A stretch of DNA of 64,000 nt, from positions 1 to 64,000 of the forward strand of contig JAPPOV010000009.1 in NCBI GenBank assembly GCA_028873595.1. Reading direction: 5' to 3'. The position numbers and the translations under genes are program-made. Below, piece after piece: positions 56,839 through 64,000 of the stretch. Below the pieces are notes generated by a model. It was given only the letters and a program-made list of their open reading frames with translations, was not told the origin of the DNA and made no database searches. Each line of letters opens with the position of its first letter. The stretch's first letter is position 1. Origin of the DNA: Gemmatimonadota bacterium. Its GTDB lineage: Bacteria; Gemmatimonadota; Gemmatimonadetes; Longimicrobiales; Gaopeijiaceae.

Positions 56839-58455
56839 TCAGGGTCTCGAGAATCGAATGGGCGATCTCACTCCGAGGACGGCGCCTGCACCGAGATACA
56901 CGAGCCCGAACGGTACGAAAGAGGCCATGGCAACGAGGGCCGGATGCCAGACCGGGAGGGAGAGCTGCACGAGAACACCCGCGGCCGCAGCGCATGTCGC
57001 CGCCAGAGTCATGCGCAGCACCTTGGCCCCCGCAGCACTGTGTGAACCGATTTGCCGGTTGAGTGATCGGCGCAGCATCACGTACTCGATCCAGGCGCCG
57101 GCGCTCGACCCAAGAGCCAATCCGGCCGCACCCAGGCGCAACGTCGAGAAGCCGAACTGATCGGCGGGAAACATCGCGGCGATCCCGACGCTGACAGAGA
57201 TCACCACGCGCAAGTACGCCATGTTCGCCGGTGTCCGGGTGTCCCGGAGGGCGTAGAAGGCCGAGGACAGGACGCGTGAGGATGCAGAGGCGGGGAGGCC
57301 GAGCGCGTACATGGAAAGCACCCCCCACGTGATCAGTGTTTGCGCCTCGCCAAACGCGCCGGTCTGATAAAGAGCCCCAATGATGAGATCGCCCATCATC
57401 AGGTACCCGACCGCCGAAGGGATCAGGAAGAAGAGCGCCCGTTCAAGGGACTGCGCCACCCGCGCCGCGAGTACGTCGCGGTCTCGCCTGCGCATCCGCG
57501 AGAGCTCCGGGAGTTCGGCCGCAGCCACCCCGGTCCCGAACAAAGCGATCGGGAGGTTCGCGAACGTCTGGGCGTACCCCATGACAGCCACGGCGCCGGG
57601 AAGCAACCGGCCTGCCAGGATCATGTCGATCCAGCTGCTGAGGTTGACGACGCCACGCGCGCTGACCACAGGCACGAAGTTCCGCACCGCCTCTGCGACC
57701 CCCGGCACTCCCCCGCCGAGCGAGACGCGCATGCCGCGCGTGTACCGGAGAAGGAACGGCACCTGCACAAGTAACGTGAGGGCCCCACCGAAGAGGGCAC
57801 CCCAAGCCAACGTCACGACCAACGGGCGCCCCTCGAGACCCCAGTACAGAGCTCCACCGATCATCGCGGAGATCATGGTCACGTTCCAGAAGACGGGCGC
57901 CACGAACGAGATGAAGAAGGTCCGGTGGCTGTTCAGGATGCCAAGTGCCCACGCCGAAATCACGAAAAGGCCGGTCATGGGAAAGAGAATTCGGACGAGC
58001 AGTACTGTGAGATCGCGCGTCTCAGGCGTCCACGCCGGAAAGAAGAGAGAGACCAGGATCGGTGCCAGCGCCATGCCCCCCAGAGCGAGCGCGCCGGCGA
58101 GCGCCGTAAGGATACCGAGCGCCGCGCCCGCAAATCGCGCCGCGTCCTCGTCCCGACCGTCCTCCAGGAACTCCGCATAGACCGGGACCAGGGACGCCGA
58201 GAGCGTCCCCTCACCCAGGAGATTGCGGATCACATTCGGCATCCGCAGCGCAGCCCACCAAGCGTCTGCAAAGCCACTGGAGCCGAAGTAGTGCGCAAAC
58301 ACCCGCTCGCGCACAAAGCCGAAGATCTTGCTGATGAAGATCCCCGCCCCGACGTGGGCTGCGCTCCGTCCACCAGCCACGGCCTCCTTGCTGGCGTCCG
58401 GACCCGTTTCCTCCGGATTCACACCTAAACCGGACCGATCAGGCCGTATCGTCAC
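56839..58455 (-). CDS. murJ: Lipid II flippase MurJ
   Basis: MOP-superfamily membrane protein of 538 aa that flips lipid II for peptidoglycan synthesis. About 14 helices; the N-terminal core has ISKIFGFVRERVFAHYFG and LLGEGTLSASLVPVYAEFL, both typical. About 35 residues precede helix 1. GTG 58455 overlaps the upstream 94-aa gene by 17 bp. It is followed by uvrC at 1 nt. The conserved Arg residues of the central cavity occur in the VRERV segment. Confidence 0.94.
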   Translation of the reverse strand: MTIRPDRSGLGVNPEETGPDASKEAVAGGRSAAHVGAGIFISKIFGFVRERVFAHYFGSSGFADAWWAALRMPNVIRNLLGEGTLSASLVPVYAEFLEDGRDEDAARFAGAALGILTALAGALALGGMALAPILVSLFFPAWTPETRDLTVLLVRILFPMTGLFVISAWALGILNSHRTFFISFVAPVFWNVTMISAMIGGALYWGLEGRPLVVTLAWGALFGGALTLLVQVPFLLRYTRGMRVSLGGGVPGVAEAVRNFVPVVSARGVVNLSSWIDMILAGRLLPGAVAVMGYAQTFANLPIALFGTGVAAAELPELSRMRRRDRDVLAARVAQSLERALFFLIPSAVGYLMMGDLIIGALYQTGAFGEAQTLITWGVLSMYALGLPASASSRVLSSAFYALRDTRTPANMAYLRVVISVSVGIAAMFPADQFGFSTLRLGAAGLALGSSAGAWIEYVMLRRSLNRQIGSHSAAGAKVLRMTLAATCAAAAGVLVQLSLPVWHPALVAMASFVPFGLVYLGAGAVLGVRSPIRFSRP

Positions 58456-58723
58456 GTGGAGAGAGCGAGCCTTCCTCCGCGCTCGATCGTTCGGTGAGGA
58501 GTCGATGCACGAACTGGCTCTCTTCGTCCAGCCTCAGAACCTCGGACGTCAGTCGCTCGATCTCACCTTCCAGATAGGCGAGGCGCTCCGACGTCACATC
58601 CGGCGCAGCATCGAGTCCTCGCCGTTCGAGTCGGGATGCGAGAGCCTGCCCGAACCGCGAATCGAGGACGACGGCGAGCAGCGGGATCAGAACGACGAGA
58701 ACGAGGATGAGCTGAAGAAACAT
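58439..58723 (-). CDS. Small membrane/coiled-coil protein
   Basis: The 94-aa product has one N-terminal membrane helix (FLQLILVLVVLIPLLAVVL) and a heptad-like helix (LAYLEGEIERLTSEVLRLDEE), resembling PspB/C-type small proteins only in layout. Its end overlaps the murJ start by 17 bp, so it is probably co-translated with murJ. A 43-nt gap separates it from bshC. Not assigned to a family. Confidence 0.75.
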   Translation of the reverse strand: MFLQLILVLVVLIPLLAVVLDSRFGQALASRLERRGLDAAPDVTSERLAYLEGEIERLTSEVLRLDEESQFVHRLLTERSSAEEGSLSPRDDTA

Positions 58724-58766
58724 GATCGAAAGTTAGAGAGCGCCGGAGGCGGCTGACAGACTCACT

Positions 58767-60374
58767 CTATTCATCTACGCGTGTCGGGTCATTGAGATTC
58801 ACTTCGAATCGTTCGTACACAGCGTCAAGAAACGCGCCACCGTAACGAGTCAGGTAGTACAATGGACTTTGAACGCGTTCCGCTGGTTTCCCGTTCGGCA
58901 TCAGGTGGTTCTGCGCCTTCTGGATCTGGGTGAGCGCGATTTCGCTCTCGCGCTTCACCGCCTGCGTGACCTTCTTCTCGACTTCCCCCAGTGCTGCGAA
59001 CGCCTGACTACGTACCGTCTGAACCGGACCCTTCAAGGTCGGGTCAACGGCACTGACGGCCTGTTGCAGGTCACTCACACCACCGCCGATCGCGCCCCGA
59101 AGCTTTCCGATGGAAGCCTTTACGTCTTCCGGAACTCCCTCGCGTGCAAACTCACTCGCGACTTCGTGGAATGGGCGCTGAAGCGCTTCGATCTCGACGT
59201 CGAACTTTTCGAGGATCTTTCCGATCTTCGTCTCGACCGCGGTGACAGCGAATCTCGGCCAGATCACGGGCATTTCGATCCCGTGCGCCTCGAAGTAGGC
59301 ACCCAACTGAGCGAAATACGCCATCTCACCGGGTCCCCCAACGTACGCCACCGTCGGGAAGACATGGCTTTCGACCACAGGCCTGAGCAACACATTCGGG
59401 CTTAGTGCCTTCGAATCCGCGTTGAAGGCCCCATGGACGTCCGATTCGGTGCGAATCTCGGCCGAGGTACGGAGCCGGAACCCGGCGGGGTCTCGGTACA
59501 GCCGCTCCCGTCCGCCTGGCCCCTCGAGGAACAGGTTCACGCCCTCCTCCATGATCGGCACCTGAAGTTCGTATCCCGCGTCCTCGAGTTCGGCAGCAGT
59601 CGCAGAGAGTACACGCTCCAGCTCCTGCGCTCGGGGCAGTTCCTCGAGCAACAGATCCTTCGACGCGGACTTCACGCCCGGATGTGCTGCATCAGTGAAG
59701 AAAAGGCCGAAGCGACCCATTAGATGTTGCAGCAGGCCATGGAAACCATCGGGTATGGTGCCGCCCGACGTGAACCCTTTGCGGAGGAGCGCGACGAACT
59801 CTTCAGCGAAGTCGGATGCAGGGAGATCCTTGATGAAGTCACTGAGGACGGCATCTGCCTCTCGTGCCAGCTCGATTCGGTGGAGAGACGGTCGACCCTC
59901 CTCCACTGGCGACAGGAGCTCATATCGGCGTAGCACGTTGTCCGTGCCCATGAGGTATGTGTGGCTCGCTTCCTCCCAGTCGTGGTCATCCGAGGCCACC
60001 CAAAAGACCGGGATGACCGGCTTGGCCAGCTTCTTCTCCAGAACCTCTGCGAGTCGCACAGAGGTGAGCGCCTTGTACACGCTGTAAAGCGGTCCGCCGT
60101 AGAGGCCCGGCTGCTGGCCGGTCGTGACCATGTATCCCCCCTGCTCCACGAACGCCTCGAGTCGCTCCGGATCCGCACCGGGAGGAACGATCAGTGCATC
60201 GACCGCGCGCTGCCGTGCCGCCGCATCGAAGCGCGTGTCGACCTCCTCCGACTTCTGCTCGAAGGCGTCCGGCGCCGCATAGTGACGTCGATAGAACGAC
60301 ACCGCCTCGGGTTTGCCCACGAGGTAGTCCCGTACCACCGCCGCTCCGGAAGGGCGCGACACGATCAGTTCCAT
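58767..60374 (-). CDS. bshC: Putative cysteine ligase BshC (bacillithiol synthesis)
   Basis: Adds cysteine to GlcN-malate in the last step of bacillithiol synthesis. The 535-aa product has the N-terminal Rossmann-like part with VTTGQQPGLYGGPLY, the VFWVASDDHDWEEA segment, YVGGPGEMAYFAQLG and a C-terminal coiled coil, all BshC hallmarks, at family length. ATG 60374 lies 1 nt after the rlmH stop. bshA and bshB are not in the window. It implies a bacillithiol-type thiol in an LPS-bearing organism. Confidence 0.93.
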   Translation of the reverse strand: MELIVSRPSGAAVVRDYLVGKPEAVSFYRRHYAAPDAFEQKSEEVDTRFDAAARQRAVDALIVPPGADPERLEAFVEQGGYMVTTGQQPGLYGGPLYSVYKALTSVRLAEVLEKKLAKPVIPVFWVASDDHDWEEASHTYLMGTDNVLRRYELLSPVEEGRPSLHRIELAREADAVLSDFIKDLPASDFAEEFVALLRKGFTSGGTIPDGFHGLLQHLMGRFGLFFTDAAHPGVKSASKDLLLEELPRAQELERVLSATAAELEDAGYELQVPIMEEGVNLFLEGPGGRERLYRDPAGFRLRTSAEIRTESDVHGAFNADSKALSPNVLLRPVVESHVFPTVAYVGGPGEMAYFAQLGAYFEAHGIEMPVIWPRFAVTAVETKIGKILEKFDVEIEALQRPFHEVASEFAREGVPEDVKASIGKLRGAIGGGVSDLQQAVSAVDPTLKGPVQTVRSQAFAALGEVEKKVTQAVKRESEIALTQIQKAQNHLMPNGKPAERVQSPLYYLTRYGGAFLDAVYERFEVNLNDPTRVDE

Positions 60375-60375
60375 C

Positions 60376-60843
60376 TCAGCCTTTGTGGTAGGGTTCCCCG
60401 CGCAGGATCGTACCCGCTCGGTACAGTTGTTCAGCCAGAAACAGTCTCGCCATTTCGTGCGGCAACGTCATGTCCGACAGGGAAAGTCGCAGGCGTGACC
60501 GCTGCAACACCGCGTCGCCGAGGCCGAACGCCCCGCCGATCACGAAGGCGACACCGGACGACGCCTCCATCATCTTCGCCTCGAGCCAATGTGCAAACGC
60601 AGGTGAATCCATACCCGTGCCGTCGCGCGTCATCGCGACCACGTCAAACTGTGGTGGGACCCGGTCCAGGATCCGCTTCGCCTCGGCGTCCTTGACCTGG
60701 CTCGGTGTCATCGATCGGGCTGACTCCTGATGGACCTCGATGAAATCCAGCTTCCAGTACCGGCCGGCTCGCCTCTCGTACTCCCGGACTGCGTCCGAGA
60801 GTTCACCACGGATCTTCCCGACCACGACGACCGTCACCCGCAT
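60376..60843 (-). CDS. rlmH: 23S rRNA pseudouridine-1915 N3-methyltransferase RlmH
   Basis: SPOUT-class methyltransferase of 155 aa acting on assembled ribosomes. It has the RVTVVVVGKI start, the FVIGGAFGLGDAVL SAM knot and LSLSDMTLPHEMARLFLAEQLYRA. ATG 60843 is used; the frame from 60894 adds 17 residues without support. It overlaps lpxK by 10 bp and precedes bshC. Confidence 0.97.
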   Translation of the reverse strand: MRVTVVVVGKIRGELSDAVREYERRAGRYWKLDFIEVHQESARSMTPSQVKDAEAKRILDRVPPQFDVVAMTRDGTGMDSPAFAHWLEAKMMEASSGVAFVIGGAFGLGDAVLQRSRLRLSLSDMTLPHEMARLFLAEQLYRAGTILRGEPYHKG

Positions 60844-61865
60844 TGGACTGGACTCCCGCCTCGTATGAGTGCCCGGACCGCATCCTCTCCCCAATCCCAG
60901 TGAAGCCCCTGCTCCATCACATAGCAGGCCCCGAGCTCCTCCGCGAAGGGTTCGAGCTTCACCGCGTCCTTTTCGGTTACGACGATCGCCCCGTCGCCAG
61001 CCCGGCGGCGCGCATCGAGTACTTCCGACTCGGAAAATTCGTGGTGATCAGCATAACCCCGGAGGACGACCTCCCCGTCCACGACCTCCGCTACGCTCTG
61101 TGCCACCGCGCTGGGGCGCCCGACCGCGGTCAGCACGAGCGCCGAGTCCAGTGCCCTCGCATCAACCGGCTCTCCCGACGGCATTGCGAGCGGCCTCCAC
61201 GCACCCGACACCAGGTGCACGCAGCCGATCACTGGAGTCTCCGGGACCAGATCGAAAACGCGCTGTGCCAATGACCGCGCGTGCTTGGCCGTCGTCGTCC
61301 GCCGCGAGATCACGATGGCATCTGCTCGCCCCAACGCACCATACGGCTCGCGGTACGGTCCACGAGGAAGGACCGGTCCGGGGAACCGATCCTCTGCGGC
61401 AAGGATGACCAGGTCGACGTCACGATCGATCCAGCGGTGCTGGAAAGCGTCATCGAGCACGATCGAGCGTGCGCCGGCGAGCCTGGCTTCGTGGGCACCA
61501 GCGACCCGATCACGCTGCACGAAGACAGGAATGTCGGGCGTCCATCGCCGATGGAGCGCAGGCTCGTCCATGCCGTAGCCTCCATGCACGAGGCACGGCT
61601 TCTTCCCTGCCTCTGCCAGGTCACGCGCCACCCACGACGCGATGGGCGTCTTGCCGGTTCCTCCGACTGCCAGGTTGCCAATCGAGATCACTCTGAGCCC
61701 GTCGATGTGCACGGGGTTCGTATTGTCGAATCGACGGTTTCGACTCTTCACATGGTACCGCCAGACCCACTCGAGTGGCAGCAGCATCACGCTCACGACC
61801 ACACCGAGGAAGCCGGCATCACCGCGCCAGAGGCGATGAGCGAACATCTGGATCGGACCCATCAT
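60834..61865 (-). CDS. lpxK: Tetraacyldisaccharide 4'-kinase
   Basis: Phosphorylates the 4' position of the lipid A precursor at the inner membrane. The 343-aa product has a short N-terminal hydrophobic helix, the P-loop VGGTGKTPIASWVA, the GYGM loop, LDDAFQHRWIDRDVDL and TEKDAVKL near the C-terminus. ATG 61865 overlaps the acyltransferase stop (ATGA). Fourth enzyme gene of the lpxA-lpxB-acyltransferase-lpxK run. Confidence 0.95.
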   Translation of the reverse strand: MMGPIQMFAHRLWRGDAGFLGVVVSVMLLPLEWVWRYHVKSRNRRFDNTNPVHIDGLRVISIGNLAVGGTGKTPIASWVARDLAEAGKKPCLVHGGYGMDEPALHRRWTPDIPVFVQRDRVAGAHEARLAGARSIVLDDAFQHRWIDRDVDLVILAAEDRFPGPVLPRGPYREPYGALGRADAIVISRRTTTAKHARSLAQRVFDLVPETPVIGCVHLVSGAWRPLAMPSGEPVDARALDSALVLTAVGRPSAVAQSVAEVVDGEVVLRGYADHHEFSESEVLDARRRAGDGAIVVTEKDAVKLEPFAEELGACYVMEQGLHWDWGEDAVRALIRGGSPVQCG

Positions 61866-62488
61866 CCCTGATCCCGTTCATTCAACGCAGTCCCGATCTC
61901 TTCGGCGATGCGATCGAGATCTTCTCGAGACGAGTCCCTGGGTATCGATCGCGGCTCAAGGTATTCGATCCGGATCCGCGAGAAGGGTTTCGGCAGAAGA
62001 AACGAGTCCCAGCTGTTGAAGTGCCAGCCCGACGACGCAGTCAGGGCAATCGGAACGACGGGTACCCCGGCTATCTGAGCGGCCGCCAGTGCGCCGGGCT
62101 TGAACACGCCTGGAGGCCCCGTCGGCCCATCCGGTGTCACTGCGAGGTCCCTGCCTTGCCCGGCAGCCCTTACGAGTCCCTTGAGCCCCTTTCGACCGCC
62201 ACGGGCACTGGACCCTCGCACGGTCCCGAATCCGTTGCGATGCAGCACCCGGGTGACGTACTCACCGTCGTCGTGTTCGCTCACGAGGACGACGATCCCT
62301 TCATGGCGGTGGTAGTGGATCAGCGGAAGGAGCTGGCCGTGCCAGAAGACGAACATGACCGGCTGGCCTGCCTCCCGGAACTGGAGATAGTGTCGCTCTC
62401 CAGAACGCTCGACCCGGGTCGTCAGGAAGAGGCCGGCGACAAAGCCCGTCCCGAGGACTCCCGCGCTCTCGAAGCGGATCTCGCTCAC
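61862..62488 (-). CDS. DUF374 lysophospholipid-acyltransferase-like protein
   Basis: The 208-aa product belongs to the LPLAT superfamily, DUF374 type. Catalytic His lies in FVFWHGQLLPL with the acidic partner downstream, and the binding loop TPDGPTGPPGVFKPGA is typical. Between lpxB and lpxK it is well placed to add an acyl chain to the lipid A precursor, in the role LpxL/LpxM play elsewhere; this is inference. GTG 62488 overlaps the lpxB stop (GTGA). Confidence 0.88.
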   Translation of the reverse strand: MSEIRFESAGVLGTGFVAGLFLTTRVERSGERHYLQFREAGQPVMFVFWHGQLLPLIHYHRHEGIVVLVSEHDDGEYVTRVLHRNGFGTVRGSSARGGRKGLKGLVRAAGQGRDLAVTPDGPTGPPGVFKPGALAAAQIAGVPVVPIALTASSGWHFNSWDSFLLPKPFSRIRIEYLEPRSIPRDSSREDLDRIAEEIGTALNERDQG

Positions 62489-63618
62489 GATGCGTCCTTG
62501 ATCAGAGTCAGCGCCATCTCTGCCGTCCGAGCGGACGCGCCGGCTCCCCCCATGTTCGCGATGATGCGCTCGAAGGCGGCCTGCTGCCGTGCTCTGGCAT
62601 CGCTTTCCGATCGGAGCAGTTCGAGGAGCATCGGCGTGACCACCTCCGGAACGACCTCCTCCTGCACCACCTCGGGAACCACGCGCTCACCAAGGAGCAC
62701 ATTCGGCAGCCCGATGTGCTCGACCTTCAGGACGCGCCGTGCGATGAATGCGGTGACAGGACTGGTTCGATAGGCGATGACGAAGGGCGTCCCCTCGAGA
62801 GCGGTCTCCAGTGTCGACGTACCCGACTTCACGAGCGCAACGTCCGCCCACCGCTGAAGCGCGCGCGTCTCGGTCACCGCTCGCATCCCGACACCCTCGA
62901 ACGCCGCCTCGCTCATGGTCTCAGCCCGTGAGAACAGCACCTGCACATCCGGTCTCTCCTGGACCACTGCCCGGGCGATCTGAGCGAAGGCGTCCAGGTG
63001 ATGATCCAGCTCCTGTCGGCGAGATCCGGGGAGTACACTCAGGAGCGGCCGATCGGGGTCGAGCCCCCACCGACGAAAGCACGACGCTCGAGTCGGTACG
63101 TCATCCGACCGGTCGAGGAGCGGATGCCCCACATATTCCGCGTTTGCGCCGTACCGACGCAGGAGGGCCTCTTCGAATGGCAGAACGGTTGCGACCGCAT
63201 CGGTCGTGGATGCCAGTCTCCTGGCTCGCCCGCTCTTCCACGCCCACACCTTGGGCGGGATGTAGTACAGCACCCTGCATCCGCGTTCGTGAGCTACGCG
63301 TGCAATCCGGAGATTGAAGCCCGCGTAGTCCACGAGCACCACCAGATCAGGGCGCTGCCTGTCGATGACGCTGACGATCTCGCGCTCCAATCTCCTGAAG
63401 TACGGAATTCGGGAAAGCACCTCCATGAATCCCATGACGGCCAGTGCGTCCAGTTCCGCGATCAGGTGCACGCCCTGGCCCTTCAGCTGGTCCCCACCCA
63501 TGCCGATGAAACGGGCGGTCGGGACCTGTTCCTTCACGGCACCCACGAACGCGGCAGCGTGTTGGTCCCCGGATACCTCGCCAGCGAGAACCAGGATCGT
63601 TGGGCCGGGATCGGTCAG
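62485..63618 (-). CDS. lpxB: Lipid-A-disaccharide synthase, CTG start
   Basis: Joins UDP-diacylglucosamine and lipid X. The family's N-terminal LVLAGEVSGDQHAA is in frame only if translation begins at CTG 63618, which overlaps the stop of the upstream 44-aa gene as CTGA. No ATG, GTG or TTG precedes this motif back to the previous in-frame stop; the next start (GTG 63546) would delete it. Counting from CTG the protein has 377 aa, normal for LpxB. Later motifs: PPKVWAWKSGR, YVGHPLLD, VLPGSRRQE, SGTSTLETAL. The stop overlaps the acyltransferase gene. Confidence 0.94.
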   Translation of the reverse strand: MTDPGPTILVLAGEVSGDQHAAAFVGAVKEQVPTARFIGMGGDQLKGQGVHLIAELDALAVMGFMEVLSRIPYFRRLEREIVSVIDRQRPDLVVLVDYAGFNLRIARVAHERGCRVLYYIPPKVWAWKSGRARRLASTTDAVATVLPFEEALLRRYGANAEYVGHPLLDRSDDVPTRASCFRRWGLDPDRPLLSVLPGSRRQELDHHLDAFAQIARAVVQERPDVQVLFSRAETMSEAAFEGVGMRAVTETRALQRWADVALVKSGTSTLETALEGTPFVIAYRTSPVTAFIARRVLKVEHIGLPNVLLGERVVPEVVQEEVVPEVVTPMLLELLRSESDARARQQAAFERIIANMGGAGASARTAEMALTLIKDAS

Positions 63619-63749
63619 AAGGCCCAGCTGAGGTACCAGATCACGCCGACGACAACGACCAGATAGAGCATCAGCTTCCGCTGGTGCATCCCTCCGCGCG
63701 TATCCATCCAGTTTGCCTTGCGACGCTTGCGTGCGCGTATCAGGGACAT
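63615..63749 (-). CDS. 44-aa membrane peptide between lpxA and lpxB
   Basis: Small gene of 44 codons with a Shine-Dalgarno-like GAGGT 8 nt before ATG 63749. The first half is basic (RARKRRK) and the second half is one hydrophobic helix ending YLSWAF. Its TGA overlaps the lpxB CTG start. It starts 45 nt after lpxA. The positive-inside pattern predicts an inner-membrane peptide with its tail outside. It could assist lipid A enzymes; not assigned to a family. Confidence 0.72.
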   Translation of the reverse strand: MSLIRARKRRKANWMDTRGGMHQRKLMLYLVVVVGVIWYLSWAF

Positions 63750-63794
63750 GGCGTCAACCTCGCTTCCGGCGCCTTGCGGCCGGGGTGTGTTGCT

Positions 63795-64000
63795 TCACGT
63801 CGTGATGCCGCGCTCACTGGCGCGGATGAATTCGATCATATGCCGAACCTCCGGCACACCCTCGATCTCTTCCTCGGCTCGATCGAGCGCCTTGGAGAGG
63901 TTCACATCGCTCTTGAAGAGCATGCGGTATGCCGCCTTGAGCGCCTTCCGGACATGATCGGACACTCCGCGACGCTCTAGTCCGACTGTGTTGAGACCGG
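63795..64000 (-). CDS. lpxA: UDP-N-acetylglucosamine acyltransferase, C-terminal part
   Basis: The frame enters from the right edge and reads GLNTVGLERRGVSDHV, then a helical tail (AYRMLFKSDVNLSKALDR and HMIEFIRASERG). This is the C-terminal helical domain that follows the left-handed beta-helix of LpxA, which adds the first acyl chain to UDP-GlcNAc. Only the last 67 codons are inside the window. It heads the lpxA-lpxB-lpxK run. Confidence 0.9.
   Translation of the reverse strand, partial: GLNTVGLERRGVSDHVRKALKAAYRMLFKSDVNLSKALDRAEEEIEGVPEVRHMIEFIRASERGITT

Overview
The window is about 64 kb of a high-GC (roughly 63-65% by eye), gene-dense, diderm bacterial chromosome. Kdo synthesis (kdsB, kdsA, kdsC), LPS transport (lptC, an OstA-like protein, lptB) and the lipid A pathway (lpxA, lpxB, lpxK) show that it makes lipopolysaccharide. 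Bacillithiol enzyme BshC, sigma-54, many TPR lipoproteins and Ig-like/LVIVD secreted proteins fit a Gemmatimonadota-like organism. That taxonomic call is inference; no database search was possible.

Left part (1-19.5 kb, almost all + strand): the end of a glutamine-dependent NAD synthetase; a convergent zinc-ribbon membrane protein; an LPS block kdsB-pyrG-kdsA-kdsC-(58-codon ORF)-lptC-ostA-like-lptB-rpoN; then a tightly overlapping glycan block of GT2, a collapsed wecB remnant, GT4, a YfhO-type membrane protein, a UPF0104 flippase-like protein, a DPM1-like GT2, a methyltransferase, a CYTH protein and RlpA.

At 19643-19670, between convergent genes, lies a 28-bp sequence that reads as a chromosomal dif (XerC/XerD) site. 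The main coding strand switches around it: + to its left, mainly - beyond 38 kb. FtsK-orienting-like octamers mostly point toward it. The window is therefore probably the replication terminus region.

Middle part (19.8-38.1 kb, mixed strands): a membrane-anchored TPR protein, a Crp-family regulator and an MFS transporter; gamma-glutamyltransferase, DUF423 and a sirtuin; a PLP dehydratase, an LVIVD surface protein, a TPR lipoprotein and an SGNH hydrolase; tRNA-Arg(CCT). Next comes a lower-GC cassette with a lipoprotein ending in a cohesin-like domain, a large subtilisin carrying dockerin-type calcium repeats, and a small lipoprotein. This looks like a two-part surface protease assembly and is the most system-like accessory locus here.

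Right part (38.2-64 kb, mainly - strand): a YqaA/DedA protein, pcm, surE, a MerR regulator, gpsA, plsY, der and a DUF512 radical protein; an M23 lipoprotein (+ strand); an ExbB-like protein and a cation/proton antiporter. Two paralogous TPR exported proteins flank an HD-type protein, an unlisted 56-aa membrane peptide, a dead tyrosine integrase tail and tRNA-Gly(CCC). The last block reads lpxA-(44-aa membrane peptide)-lpxB-acyltransferase-lpxK-rlmH-bshC-(94 aa)-murJ-uvrC.

A recurring oddity is that surE, lpxB, the UPF0104 gene and the wecB remnant all appear to begin at CTG codons overlapping the upstream TGA stop (CTGA). For surE and lpxB the essential N-terminal motif can only be encoded if CTG is the start.
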